Shown here piece by piece: positions 11,114 to 24,130 of a DNA stretch of 64,000 nt (the first letter of the stretch is position 1; each line of letters begins with the position of its first letter). Under the pieces are notes generated by a model. That model saw only the letters and a list, made by a program, of their open reading frames with translations, did no database searches and was not told where the DNA came from. Origin of the DNA: Penaeus vannamei (lineage: Eukaryota > Arthropoda > Malacostraca > Decapoda > Penaeidae); the NCBI RefSeq assembly GCF_042767895.1, contig NC_091564.1, forward strand, positions 34,180,741-34,244,740, given 5' to 3'. A program made the position numbers and the translations under genes.

Positions 11114-11560
11114 GGGAGAGGGAATTTTTCTCTAAAGAAATAGGTTTCTTATCTAATAGTAGTAGATATATGAAATACAGTATGTAGTTCTCATAAACAA
11201 AATGATGCTGCAAAAGGAAGACACTAAAAGCCAAGACGGTAAATCGAAAAAAAAATATTCGCAATAAATAGAAACTGAAATCTAAAAATTGATACAAGAT
11301 AATTCAGTTTACGAACAGTGAGAAAGGAAATCAAGAGAAACAATTAATTCATTTTACAATAATCAAGATGGCGACAGACTGACGGCGAGAAGCAACCCGA
11401 GATGAGACTGCACACACGATGGCGCTGTCAAGATAACTGAATTTCTCTAAGGATCTCTTTCTAATCCTTTGGAACGAAAGGCACATCACGCAGCGAGAAT
11501 TTGGCGAGGTCGCTCAGAATAAAGAAAAGCGAACTATATATTTTATCAATGAGAAAAAAA
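11114..11560 (+). repeat. P1 conserved block and its 5' leader
   Basis: The leader holds AAATAGGTTTCTTATCTAAT-like and AAAGCCAAGACGGTAAATC boxes. The core (11365-11556) has AAGATGGCGAC, CGATGGCGCTG, CTAATCCTTTGGAACGAAAG and CGCAGCGAGAA boxes. The two ATGGCG motifs resemble the core site of YY1-type zinc-finger factors (inference). In this copy the - strand small frame found in others has lost its ATG (TTG). Confidence 0.65.
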
Positions 11561-11801
11561 AAACAAATATCTTGTAAAAAAAAAAAATTATAATAATAAA
11601 AAATAAACTCAATTTTCTCATTATTGTAAAAAAAAATAATAATAAAATAAAGAGTATGATCTTACTATTACTGTGAACACAAACTAGCATACAAATAAAC
11701 AAAATCATGCAAAATATAACTCTTGTCGCGTGTTTTAATCACATTTCCTCAAACCTCAAACTACTTATTTTAAATAGATGATCACCGAACAGGTTAACTA
11801 C

Positions 11802-11918
11802 AACGCAGTGGTGCACTGGTACGGCGCGTGACTTCGACTCCGAGGTCCCGCGTTCGATTCCCAGTCAAGCCGAGTGGACGGTGTGGTTCCACGTAGGTGC
11901 CCTGCGGAAGTAACTTTT
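11802..11918 (+). ncRNA. R2 Pol III unit
   Basis: Core 11802-11871 is identical to R1. The T5 run starts at 11915. Upstream it reads GAACAGGTTAACTACAACG, one of several variants of the leader. Confidence 0.6.
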
Positions 11919-13045
11919 TAAATATATTTCTTTTATGATTTTATAAATTGGTGTGCAGTTGGCAAAAATAAGCAAATAAAGATTCAAAATAATTTACATA
12001 ACATGCAACTTACTCAGGAACACTATGAAAACTTAATAAAAGTTGCGAATCTCAAATTTCTCTTTAGTGAAGTCTCACAATCATAATATCTCTATCACTA
12101 AGCTAATCTATTAATCCCAGTCGGCAATTTTATTAATAAAAAAGAAGACCTACTATATGATCAATGCAATATGGCTCTTGTAGTTTTTACAAAGTCATTC
12201 TCAAGATATCTCTGAATTACGTACAAATGCGTTTTTGGAGTGTTGGGGGAGAGGGAGGGGGGAGGGGGGCGGGGGTCCAAATATCCCATAAATCATGATA
12301 GCCAACTTTATGTTATTAATATCATTATTAATACCACTGTCAATACTATTCTTCTCATTGTAACTGTTTATGCTTATTCCATTATATTTCCTATTGTCTT
12401 ACTGTTGTAATTAACATTATCATTACCATTCAGCATGGTCGTGTTAACCTCATTTTTCTCCAGGATGACATCTTTGGCTTGAGAAATATAAATTTAGTAT
12501 CAAAAATAGACGTGTGACTTGTCCCTTTCTGATTCTGTCATTTTACTCTTCAACAAAGTTGGAAACTGTTGTACTTTATGAATGCGACATCCAAAGGGGA
12601 TATTATATGTCTGATATAATTTTTTTTCATCGCTCCAATTTTAAATAAAATTGACTGAGGTCCAAATTATACACACATTATCATTACTATTATTATTACT
12701 ATTATTATCAATATCACTGGAATTATAATTGTTATCATTATTTCTGTTATCATCATCATTATCATCATTATTTGTATTACTGTTATCTTTACCATCATAA
12801 TCATTATCATTGGTATTGCTATTAGCATTATTATATTACTATTACTGTTAATATCATCATCATTATAAGTAATGTGGAATATCATTACCCTTAATATCAA
12901 TATTATCATCATCATGCCTTTATTACGATAACTATTTGCTGTTATTGTTGGCATTATCAGTGCAACATTTCTTATCATTACTATCATTGATATCGAGTAT
13001 TGATATTGTTATCGGTGCTGTCATTATCATCGTGATCAATTCATA
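11919..13045 (+). repeat. R-to-G spacer, G tract (12244-12273), M3, ATT/TCA array
   Basis: The G tract (GGGGGA, GGGA, G6, G6, G5 runs) is followed by CCAAATATCCCATAAATCATG, a short ATT array, the M3 box TCCAGGATGACATCTTTGG with GTGTGACTTG, and the main array from about 12670. From here the full series M3-M1-Q-M4 is intact. Confidence 0.75.
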
Positions 13046-13560
<515 letters not shown>

Positions 13561-13583
13561 AACAAATAGGTTTCTTTGCTTAA

Positions 13584-13637
13584 GGGGACCTTCTGCTGAT
13601 TTTTCGGCGATTTTCGCCCCTCTTGCCGAAATTGACT
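13584..13637 (+). mobile_element. 54-bp insertion with TTAA duplication
   Basis: Compared with the other Q leaders (TTTCTTTCACTTAAGTTCCTG), this copy has extra sequence bounded by TTAA at 13580-13583 and 13638-13641. It begins GGGGACCTTCTGCTGATTTT, close to the left end of the large insertion at 16868 (GGGGACCGTCTGC). A TTAA duplication is typical of piggyBac-like elements, but the two ends do not form a clear inverted repeat, so the class is uncertain. Confidence 0.5.
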
Positions 13638-13646
13638 TTAACGTAA

Positions 13647-13718
13647 GTTTCTGTGGTGTAGTGGTTACCAGGGCTGACTCTGAATCAGGAGATCTCGGGT
13701 TCGATTCCCGACGGGGAC
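13647..13718 (+). tRNA. Q3: tRNA-Gln-like, anticodon CTG
   Basis: A 72-nt cloverleaf: acceptor GTTTCTG/CGGGGAC (several G-T pairs), anticodon stem CTGA/TCAG with loop CTCTGAA giving CTG (Gln), and a perfect T arm. The D stem is weak because position 25 is G (CCAG). A and B boxes are intact and T5 lies about 16 nt downstream. This is one of two copies keeping a Gln anticodon. Function is doubtful because it lies in a repeat and no CCA-independent evidence exists. Confidence 0.55.
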
Positions 13719-14300
13719 GCATTAAAATCCACATTTTTCCATTTTCATTCATATTTGTGCGCGAATCCTTGATTTTCTTAGAGCTTATTTTTATTTATAT
13801 CCATGTTTATTAAAAAGTTTATTCTCATTTAGAATCGTAATTATAACATCAAAATATTGTTGATAATATTTCCTTTCTTATGTATTTTTCATTTCATCAT
13901 CATCATAGCTTTTATTATTATTGATATTATCATTATCATCGTTAGTATTATCATCACCCTTATAATCATCATCACGATCGTCATCTTCATTATTATATTC
14001 CTATCATCATCATCATACCTATAATCAATTATTGTTTATCGTTATCGTTATTATTATCATTATAGTTATCGTTCCATTATTATGATAATCAATTTTATGT
14101 TATCATCATAATTAACACATATTAATACTCTTCTTATTTTTCTTATAATTTATTTTTCTTTAGGATGACATTTTTGGCCTGAGGAATAAACATTAAGTCA
14201 AATAGACTTGCGTGACTTTTTTATTGTGTCATGCATTTAAAATTTTGACAAAGCTGAAAGCTGTTGTACTTTATAAATAAGACATTTAGTACTCCATATG
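13719..14300 (+). repeat. Q 3' flank, ATC array, M4
   Basis: ATC/ATT array (13890-14110) and M4 (14160-14285). M4 here keeps the ACTTGCGTGACTTTTTTATTG and GACAAAGCTGAAAGCTGTTG boxes, which mirror the M3 boxes GTGTGACTTGTCCC and AACAAAGTTGGAAACTG. It then jumps to CCATATGAGAAGG, losing the AG-rich and M1b parts. Confidence 0.75.
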
Positions 14301-14303
14301 AGA

Positions 14304-14470
14304 AGGAGAGAGAGAGAGAGAGAGAGATTTAGAGTCACACACACACACGCACACACTCACTCACTCTCTCTCAAACACACACACACACAAATTCACTCAC
14401 TCACTCTCTCTCACACACACACACAAACTCACTCACTCACTCACACACAAAAAAAAGAAAAAAAAGGGAG
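14304..14470 (+). repeat. Compound (GA)n-(CA)n-(TCAC)n
   Basis: Interleaved CACACA, CTCACTCA and CTCTCTC blocks ending in an A-rich run. Confidence 0.9.
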
Positions 14471-14720
14471 AGGGAATTATTCTCTAAATAGGTTTCTTAT
14501 CTAATAGTAGTAGATATATGAAATACAGTATGTAGTTCTCAAAAACAAAGTGATGCTGCAAAAGGAAGACACTAAAAGCCAAAACGGTAAATCGAAAATA
14601 AAATATTCACAATAAATGGAAACTGACAATGCGGAATCTACAAATAGATACAAGAAAATTCAGTTTACGTACAGTGAGAAAGGAAATCAAGATAAATAAT
14701 TAATTCATTTTGCAATAATC

Positions 14721-14910
14721 AAGATGGCGACAGACTGACGGCGAGAAGCAACCCGAGATGAGACTGCACACACGATGGCGCTGTCATGATAACTGAATTT
14801 CTCTAAGGATCTCTTTCTAATCCTTTGGAACGAAAGGAAAATCACGCAGCGAGAACTTAGCGAGGTCGCTCAGATTAAAGAAAATCAAACTATATTTATC
14901 AGTGAGAAAA
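14721..14910 (+). repeat. P2 conserved block
   Basis: Both ATGGCG motifs are present. The - strand 22-codon frame starting MTAPSCVQSH is intact here (ATG in GTCATGAT read in reverse). Confidence 0.65.
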
Positions 14911-15123
14911 AACGAATGTCTTGTAAGAAAAAGATTAACTAAATTTTCTCATTGATGTAAAAAATAAAATAAAAAGGATGATCCCACTATTATTGGGAAC
15001 ACAAACTAGTATGCAAAGAAACAAAATCATGCATAAGATAACTCTTGTTACGTGTTTTAATTACATTTCCTCAAACCTCAAAGTACTTATTTTAAATATA
15101 TGATCACCGAGCATGTTAACCAC

Positions 15124-15239
15124 AACGCAGTGGTGCACTGGTACGGCGCGTGACTTCGACTCCGAGGTCCCGCGTTCGATTCCCAGTCAAGCCGAGTCGA
15201 CGGTGTGGTTCCACGTAGGTGCCCTGCGGAAGTAATTTT
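15124..15239 (+). ncRNA. R3 Pol III unit
   Basis: Core 15124-15193 is identical to R1. The 3' extension has GAGTCGACGG instead of GAGTGGACGG. The T6 run starts at 15236. Confidence 0.6.
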
Positions 15240-16290
15240 TTAAACATTTCTGTTATAATGTATATAATTTGGTGTGCAGTTATCATAAAAAATAAGCAAA
15301 TAAAGATTCAAAATAATTTACATAACATGCAACTTACTCGGGAATACTGTGAGAACTTAATCAATAATAAAAGTTGCGAATCTAATTTCTCTTTAGTGGT
15401 GTCACAGTCATGATATCGCTATCACAAAGCTAATCTATTTATCGCAGTCGGAAATGTGACCTTTCCTACTAGCCGATGGCAATTTTGTTAACAAAAAAGA
15501 CCTACTATATGATCAATTCAAAATGGTTCTTGTAGTTTTTACAAAGTCATTCTCAAGAAATCTCTGAATTAAGTACAAATGAGTTTCTGGAGTGTTCGGG
15601 GAGAGGGAGTGGGGAGGGGGGGAGGGAGTCCAAATATCCCATAAATCATGATAGCCAATTTTATGTTATTGATATCGTTATTAATACCACTGTCAATACT
15701 ATTCTTCTCATTATAATTGTTTATGCTTATTCTATTATATTTCATATTGTCTTACTGTTGTAATTATCATTATCATTCAGTATGGTCGTGTTAACCTCAT
15801 TTTTCTCCAGGATGACATCTTTGGCTTGAGGAATACAAACATTTGGTCTTAAAATAGACTCGTGTGACGGGACGTCCCTTTTTGATCATTTTACTCTTTG
15901 ACAAAGTTGGAAACTGTTGTACTTTATAAATGCGACATCCAAAGAGAAAATTACGTGTCTGATATATCTGTCATCACTCCAATTTTGAGTAAAATTGACT
16001 GAAGTCCAAATTATACACACTATTATTACTATTATTATTACTATTATTATCAATATCACTGGAATTATAATTATCATTATTTCTATTATCATCATCATCA
16101 TTATCATTATTTGTATTACTGCTATCTTTACCATTATAATCATTATCATTGGTATTGCTATTAGCATTATTTTATTACTATTACTGTTAATGTCATCATC
16201 ATTATAAGTAATGTGGAATATCATTACCCTTCATATCAATATCATCATCATCATGCCTTTATTACGATAACTATTTGCTGTTATTGTTAT
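15240..16290 (+). repeat. Spacer, G tract (15597-15629), M3, ATT/TCA array
   Basis: M3 box at about 15807 with a variant GACGGGACGTCCC in place of GACTTGTCCC, a change shared with the unit near 37160. The array (16010-16280) joins directly to GTTATAGAATTATTAGC, so M1 is deleted. Confidence 0.75.
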
Positions 16291-16867
16291 AGAATTATTA
16301 GCATAATATAAAAATTATTGAGGCTCAAATTATTTTATATTTCAATGCTAGGTTCAAGTTTAGTACTCCATATGAGAGAGAGAAGTTGGAGCTAGAAAGG
16401 CGGACTGACAGGTGGGCAGGCAGACAGAGAAAGAAAACAAGAGAGAGGACAGATATTGAGCCAGACAGACGAACAGACAAGCACGCACGCACGCACGCAC
16501 GCACACACATAGAGAGAAAGAGACCGAGAGAGAGAGAGAGAAGGAAAGAGGGAGAAAAAGAAAGAGAGAGAGGAGAAAGAGAAAGGGCATCCATAGCATT
16601 TTCAAAGGAAATCTAACAAATTTATTCAAAACTGACTGAGGTCCAAATTATACTCACTCCTCATCAATATCAACATTATTATCCTTAGCATTATCTTGGT
16701 GCTATTAATGTATCATCATCATCATCATCTTAACTATTATAAACTATCATTACCGTTATTATCAGTATCATTACCATCGTCCCTATATTATATAACTATT
16801 TCTGATGTTATCATTGGCATTATTAATGCATCTTTTTTATCATTACTATCACTGACATCGAATTTTA
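16291..16867 (+). repeat. M1 tail, GA/GACA and (CGCA)n tract, ATT array
   Basis: Contains a (GCAC)5-like patch at 16480-16503 where other copies have (CA)n, then the GGCATCCATAGC box and an ATT/ATC array that stops at the insertion starting 16868. Confidence 0.75.
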
Positions 16868-18654
16868 GGGGACCGTCTGCTTTTTTTTTTCGATTTTTCG
16901 ATTTTTCTTGCCGATTTTGATGAAACTCACACCCTTTTATTTGGGCCCCTTCCCAATCGCCCGAACAGTTTTTGAATTATTGTCAAAAAACGAAATCCTT
17001 TGACCCACCCCTAAAGGTGGAGTTCCGAGATATCGGCATTTTACGTTTCTTCATCTTTCCAAGACTATCTTGATATCAACAAAACAAGGCATAAGATTAG
17101 TCTTCCTATACCATAATCCTCTATCATCTACCTGCATTCCGAAGTCTTGCGGACATTGCCAGCACGTAACGGTTTCTCAAAATCTTACGTATAGTGCGGA
17201 GTGGTGGCAGTGATCTGGGGATCAATAGGCCTACATTGACCATTTTTAAAAATTTCTCAAAAAAAAAAAAAAAAACATACAGCCATTCTGATTTCCTGTT
17301 TGAATAGAACTATCTTTGTACTATTATATGCACAATCCATTTTTGAGAAGTTGACCTTACTTTTTTCTTGGTGAATATTTTCCGAAGGTGACTATTTTAA
17401 CACCCTAATAGGAGATTTTGAAAACATGTCACTTTTACAAGAACCACGTGAAAATATTGCAAATCCTCATGGCAGTATGTAATAGAACTATTATTCAGCT
17501 ACAAAATGAGCCATAATACTTTAAAATCGGACCGAATATACGTGTGCTATGCGTAAAAATATGACGGACCTAATAATCGCGATCTTATTCCTTTTTGTTA
17601 TGTTTACATTTTACATGACAAATCATGTACAGAATACTTGTATTTGATATAATTATCTATCATTTACCTATTATTGATGCTCTAATGGGGTTTTACAACG
17701 TATAATATTTGTCGAAAGAATAACGTTTCTCCAGTCGGACGGGTACCAAACGCATACTTTTCCCCGCGCGGCCGGGCCGTCCTTGACCATGAAAATCGTC
17801 TTTTTAAATCTGCGGAATAACTCTACGGGGTCACGTAGCCAAATTTCACTCTCAGCCCCCCCGTGGAAAGACGAAAAACCATTACATGGCGATGTGAAAC
17901 TATGTATAAGGTGTATAAGCACATATAGATAATTTTCGTGTACCCCATGACCTTTTGTTTATTTATATTGTTACTTCCGTTTGTTTCTTTGTTTGTTTGT
18001 AGATTGTTTATTTATTGTTTTTTGTTTGTTTGTGTTTTCTAATATTTCTAAAAGTTATAAACACATTTTAAAGAGATTTTAACCAAAGGTGTGTTTTAAC
18101 CTAACTTAGACACTTATTGCACTTGGGTGGTGATGTGGACCATGGTCTGGATCCAGGATTTTTTTTTCTAACTCGAAAAGTTATGAACAGATTTGAATAA
18201 AATTTTAACCTGAGGTTTGTCTTAGCCTAATTAATATTCCATAATGGTGGTGATCCGGAATATTTGGCAAAACTACCCCCCATGGGTGGGGGGGGGAGGT
18301 TTGCATTTTCGAAATGTTTTCCTCATAGATCAAAGTAACTATGTATGATGAAAACATAAAGAAAAGAAAATACACCATATGAATAACATATCATGTTTAG
18401 TTATTTGTGTGGAAAATTTCTTCATTGTCGTTTATTTGACGCTTGCCGAATTTTTTAAATTATTCCGAAAAAAAGAAGGGAGGTCTCATCTTATGTGAAA
18501 TTTGATAAGCTTTCAGAAAATAACCTCATATTTTTATTATCTCTAATCATTGCGTCACAATTGCCGATTTTCTAAGGTAACATAAAAAAAAAAAATATTT
18601 CGGTCGACATCGAAAATCGCTGCTAGCACCTAAAAAATAACGGTTGAGCCTTGA
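16868..18654 (+). mobile_element. Unknown ~1.8-kb insertion replacing M2
   Basis: The sequence leaves the repeat after TCGAATTTTA (normal M2 leader) and rejoins it at TTTTGGTATCTCATATGAGA; the intervening M2 is missing. Its left end GGGGACCGTCTGCTTTTTTT matches the short insertion at 13584. The right end read in reverse is TTAGGTGCTAGCAGCGATTT, only weakly like the left. Composition is less repetitive than its surroundings: it has poly-A/T runs, two related GGTGGTGAT-TGGACC-like phrases (18128, 18248) and a C/G-rich patch at 17755-17775. An 83-codon - strand frame (17671-17922) has no family I recognise. A large transposon or a filler copied from elsewhere are both possible. Confidence 0.5.
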
Positions 18655-18689
18655 AATTTTGGTATCTCATATGAGAGAGAAAAAAAGAT

Positions 18690-18695
18690 TTCGAG

Positions 18696-18772
<77 letters not shown>

Positions 18773-18793
18773 TACACACACACACACACACAC
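18690..18793 (+). repeat. (CA)n microsatellite
   Basis: Long CA run with two CATA interruptions near 18770. Confidence 0.95.
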
Positions 18794-19230
18794 GAGAGGG
18801 AATTTTTCTCTAAACAAATAGGTTTCTTATCTAATAGTACTAGATATATGAAATACAGCATGTAGTTCTCATAAACAAAATGATGCTGCAAAAGGAAGAC
18901 ACTAAAAGCCAGAACGGTAAATCGAAAAAATTATTCGTAATAAATAGAAACTGAAATCTAAAAATTCATACAAGATAATTCAATTTTCTTACAGTGAGAA
19001 AGGAAATCAAGAGAAATAATTAATTCATTTTGCAATAATCAAGATGGCGACAGACTGACGGCGAGAAGCAACCCGAGATGAGACTGCACACACGATGGCG
19101 CTGTCATGATAACTGAATTTCTCTAAGGATCTCTTTCTAATCCTTTGGAACGAAAGGCAAATCACGCAGCGAGAACTTAGCGAGGTCGCTCAGAATAAAG
19201 AAAAGCGAACTATATATTTTATCAGTGAGA
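18794..19230 (+). repeat. P3 leader and conserved block
   Basis: P core starts at 19041. Both ATGGCG motifs and the - strand MTAPSCVQSH small frame are present. Confidence 0.65.
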
Positions 19231-19461
19231 AAAAACAAATGTCTTTAAAAAAAATGAATAAATTAATAAATAAGTAAAAGATGAACTCAATTTTCTCATT
19301 GATGTAAAAAAATAAAAAGGATGATCCTACTATTACTATGAATACAAAGTAGTATGCAAATAATCAAAATGATGTGAAGAATAACTTTTGACACATAAAC
19401 ACACTTCATCATCCCTCAAACTACTTATTTTAAATAAATGATCACCGAACAGGTTAACCAC

Positions 19462-19578
19462 AACGCAGTGGTGCACTGGTACGGCGCGTGACTTCGACTC
19501 CGAGGTCCCGCGTTCGATTCCCAGTCAAGCCGAGTGGACGGTGTGGTTCCACGTAGGTGCCCTGCGGAAACAACTTTT
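19462..19578 (+). ncRNA. R4 Pol III unit
   Basis: Core 19462-19531 is identical to R1. T5 run starts at 19575. Confidence 0.6.
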
Positions 19579-20720
19579 TAAATTTATTTATTTTATAATA
19601 TTATAATTTGGTGTGCAGTTGGCAAAAATAAGCAAATAAAAGAATCAAAATAATTTACATAACATATGCAACTTACTCGGGAATACTGTGTGAGAACTTA
19701 ATAATAAAAGTTGCGAATTTCAAATTTCTCTTTAGTGGAGTGTCTCACAGTCATAATATCGCTATCACTAAGCTAATCTATTTATCCCAGTCGGCAATGT
19801 GACCTTTCCGATGCCAATTTTGTTAACAAAAAAGACCTACTATATGATCAATTCAAAATGGTTCTTGTAGTTTTTACAAAGTCATTCTCAAGAAATCTAT
19901 GAATTACGTACAGATGCGTTTTTGGTGTTGGGGGAGAGGGAGGGGGGAGGGGGGAAGGGGATCCAAATATCCCATAAATCATGATAGCCAATTTTATGTT
20001 ATTAATATCAATATCAATACCACTGTCAATACTGTTCTTTTCATTATTATTGTTTATGCTTATTCCATTCTATTTCCTATTGTCTTACTATTGTAATTAT
20101 CATTATCATTGCCATTCAGCATGGTCGTGTTAACCTCATTTTTCTCCAGGATGACATCTTTGGCCTGAGAAATATACATTTAGTACAAAATAGACTCGTG
20201 TGACTTGTCCCTTTTTGATCATTTTCCTCTTGAAAGAAGTTGCAAACTGTTGTACTTTATAAATGCGACATCCAAAGCGAAAATTATATGTCTGATTTTT
20301 TTTTTTTTTTTTCATCACTCCAATTTTAAATAAAGTTGACTGAAGTCCAAATTGTACACACTATTATTACTATTATTATCAATATCACTGGAATTATAAT
20401 TGTTATCATTATTTCTGTTATCATCATCATTATCATCATTATTTGTATTACTGCTATCTTTACCATTATAATCATTATCATTGGTATTGCTATTAGCATT
20501 ATTCTATTACTATTACTGTTAATGTCATCATCATTATAAGTAATGTGGAATATCATTACCCTTCATATCAATATTATCATCATCATGCCTTTATTACGAT
20601 AACTATTTGCTGTTATTGTTGGCATTATCAGTGCAACATTTCTTATCATTACTATCATTGATATTGAATATTGATATTGTTATCGGGGCTGTCATTATCA
20701 TCGTGATCAATTCATATTTT
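19579..20720 (+). repeat. Spacer, G tract (19928-19960), M3, ATT/TCA array
   Basis: M3 box near 20146. A poly-T run of 17 (20296-20312) follows TCTGAT and lies just before the ATCACTCCAATTTTAAATAA box. Confidence 0.75.
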
Positions 20721-21074
20721 TTTCTCTAGGATGACCTAAGGTTTGCTCAATTAGTCTCAAAAAATTATCTTATTATTATTGTCGTGTTTTATCCTTTGGT
20801 AATGCTGGAAACTCTGAAGGCCAGAGTAAAGTTAATTTTTTCTCCTTTCTTCTGTGATATATTTCACCATTTACGCTCGCTTATGAAAAATAAATATTGA
20901 CTCTCCCTTTTTTGTGACCATTTAGTTACTTAAATTCGAAGATTACTATTTATAATCTCATAAACGAGAAACAGCTTTCATAGCATTCATACAATAGAAT
21001 TATTAGCATAACATAAAAATTACTGAGGCTCAAATTACTTTATATTTCAATGCTAGGTTTAAGTTTAGTACTCC

Positions 21075-21129
<55 letters not shown>

Positions 21130-21205
21130 AAAGAGAGACAGAAGGAGAAAGAGAGAGAAGGAAAGAGTGAGAGAAGGAAAGAGAGAGAAGGAGAAAGAGA
21201 AAGGG
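20721..21205 (+). repeat. M1 module and (GA)n, no Q
   Basis: M1 is followed by CCATATGAGAGAG and GA/GAAGGAAA repeats leading to GGCATCCATAGC. The Q, ATC and M4 parts are absent from this unit. Confidence 0.75.
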
Positions 21206-21391
21206 CATCCATAGCATTTCAAAGGAAATCTAACAAATTTATTCAAAACTGACTGAGGTCCAAATTATATTCACCTCATCATCAATATCATCATTATTAT
21301 CCTTAACAGCATTATTTCATCATTACCATTCTCTTCAATATTATTATCATCATTAGTACTATTATTAGGATTATCTTGGTGTTATTAATAT

Positions 21392-21426
<35 letters not shown>

Positions 21427-22100
21427 AATTATCTTAATCATTACCGTTATTATCAGTATCATTATCATCGTCCCTTTATTATATAACGTTATCATTGGCA
21501 TTGGCATTATTAATACATCTTTTTTATCATTACTATCACTGATGTCGATTTTTTTTCTTTTCTTTTTTTGTATTGTCATTATTATCGTGATAAAATTTTA
21601 TAAAACCCTATTTTTTCTCTGGGATGACCTCAGGTTTGCTAATTTAGTCTCAAAAAGGGGTCTTGTGAGGGATTTTTTTCATTTTCATTATTGTCGTGTG
21701 CTTTACTTTTCGGAAATGCTGGAAACTGCATAATTATAATAAGTATAATTTAAGTAGAATTATGATAATAAGTAAAATTATAACAAGTATAATTTTTCCC
21801 ATTCTCTTTGTCATATCTTCCACCAGGTCAGGTAGCTCATGAATATATATATTAGTTAAAATATGTTTTGTTTCATTGTGATTTCTTAGTTCGTTGAATA
21901 ACACCAATCCTATTTATAATCTTATAAACCAAAAACAAATAATTTGCAAAAGCATTAATAGCATAATATATAAAATTTACTGTTGCTCAAATTACTGTAC
22001 ATTTTAATGCTACGTGAACTGTAGCAGTTTGCCTTGAGTTCAGTATATTTTGTTTTTAATTTGTTTTTATTCTACCTATTCGTTCTTTAGCAAATATGGT
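21206..22100 (+). repeat. ATT/ATC array and M2 module
   Basis: A clean (ATC)n run at 21391-21427, then M2 (box at about 21618). This segment is closely matched at 50280-51180, including a GTCGATTTTTTTTCTTTTC stretch, so these two units are recent relatives. Confidence 0.75.
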
Positions 22101-22110
22101 ACCTCATATG

Positions 22111-22121
22111 ACACACACACA

Positions 22122-22217
<96 letters not shown>
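22111..22217 (+). repeat. (CA)n microsatellite
   Basis: CA run with one CATA interruption; GA tract before it is absent. Confidence 0.95.
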
Positions 22218-22218
<1 letters not shown>

Positions 22219-22665
22219 GGGGAGAAGGAATTATTCTCTAAAGAAATAGGTTCCTTATCTAATAGTAGTAGATATAGGAAATACAGTATGTAGTTCTCAA
22301 AAACAAAATCATGTTGCCAAAGGAAGACACTAAAAGCCAAAACGGTAAATCAAAAAAATATTCACAATGAATAAAAACTGACAATGCGGAATCTAAAAAT
22401 TAGAAACAAGAAAATTCAATTTACTTACAGTGAGAAAGGAAATCAAGAGAAACAATTAATTAATTTTGCAATAATCAAGATGGCGACAGACTGACGGCGA
22501 GAAGCAACCCGAGATGAGACTGCACACACGATGGCGCCGTCATGATAACTCTGAATTCCTTTAAGGATCTCTTTCTAATTCTTTGTAACGAAAAGCAAAT
22601 CGAGAACTTAGCGAGGTCGCTCAGAATAAAGAAAAGCGAACCATATATTTTATCAATGAGAAAAA
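22218..22665 (+). repeat. P4 leader and conserved block
   Basis: P core starts at 22477. CGATGGCGCCG here is a one-base variant that would be silent in the - strand small frame. AATCACGCAGCGAGAAC is shortened to AATCGAGAAC, a deletion shared with P8. Confidence 0.65.
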
Positions 22666-22869
22666 ACAAATGTAAAAAAAAATAAACTCATTTTTCTCAG
22701 TGATGTAAAAAAGTAATAAGCATGATCCTACTATTACTGGGAACACAAACTAGTATGCAAACAAACAAAATCATGCAAAAAAATAACTCTTGTCACGTGT
22801 TTAAAATCATATTTCCTCAAACCTCAAACTACCAATTTTAAATATATGATCACCGAGCAGGTTAACCAC

Positions 22870-22986
22870 AACGCAGTGGTGCACTGGTACGGCGCGTGAC
22901 TTCGACTCCGAGGTCCCGCGTTCGATTCCCAGTCAAGCCGAGTGGACGGTGTGTTTCCATGTAAGTGCCCTGCGGAAATTACTTTT
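22870..22986 (+). ncRNA. R5 Pol III unit
   Basis: Core 22870-22939 is identical to R1. The extension reads GTGTTTCCATGTAAGTG, a variant shared with R12 and R14. T7 run starts at 22983. Confidence 0.6.
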
Positions 22987-24130
22987 TTTATTTATTTCTT
23001 TTATAATATTATAATTAAGCAAATAAAAGAATCAAAATAATTTACATATATGCAACTTTCTCGGGAATATGTGAGAAAATCAATAATAAAAGTTGCAAAT
23101 CTCAAATTTCTCTTTAGTGGAGTGTCTCACAGTCATAATATCGCTATCACTAAGCTAATCTATTTATCCCAGTCGGCAATGTGACCTTTCCTACTAGCCG
23201 ATGGCAATTTTGTTAACAAAAAAGACCTACTATATGATCAATTCAATATGGTTCTTGTAGTTTTTACAAAGTCATTCTCAAGAAATATCTGAATTACGTA
23301 CAAATGCGTTCTTGGAGTGTTGGGGGAGAGGGAGGGGGAGGGGGGGATGGGGGTCCAAATATCCCATTAAAGATATGACAATTATCATGATAGCCAATCT
23401 TATGTTATTAATATCATTATTAATACCACTGCCAATACTATTCTTCTCATTATAATTGTTTATGCTTATTCCATTATATTCCCTATTGTCTTACTGTTGT
23501 AATTATCATTATCATTCAGTATGGTCGTGTTAACCTCATTTTTCTCCAGGATGACATCTTTGGCCTGAGAAATATACATTTAGTCTCAAAATAGACTCGT
23601 GTGACTTAATCCTTTTTGATTCTGTCATTTTACTCTTCAACAAAGTTGGAAACTGTTGTACTTTATAAATGCGACATCCAAAGAGAAAATTATATGTCTG
23701 ATTTTTTTTTTTTTTTTTTCATCACTCCAATTTTAAGAAAAATTGAATGAAGTCCAAATTATACACACTATTATTACTATTATTATTACTATTATTATCA
23801 ATATCACTGGAATTATAATTGTTATCATTATTTCTGTTATTATCATCATTATTATCATTATTTGTATTACTGCTATCTTTACCATTACAATCATTATCAT
23901 TGGTATTACTATTAGCATTACTTTATTACTATTACTGTTAATATCATCATCGTTATAAGTAATGTGAAATATCATTACCCTTAATATCAATATTATCATT
24001 ATGCCTTTATTACGATAACAAATTGCTGTTATTGTTGGCATTATCAGTGCAACATTTCTTATCATTACTATCATTGATATTGATATTGTTATCGGTGCTG
24101 TCATTATCATCGTGATCATTTTTTTTTTCT
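22987..24130 (+). repeat. Spacer, G tract (23321-23353), M3, ATT/TCA array
   Basis: The AATTTGGTGTGCAGTTGGCAAAAATAAG box is lost from the spacer. M3 box near 23548, poly-T at 23702-23719, then the array. Confidence 0.75.

Noticed and set aside
17671..17922. 83-codon - strand frame in the unknown insertion
   Set aside because: No recognisable family, no second copy to test conservation; kept only as a remark in the insertion entry.
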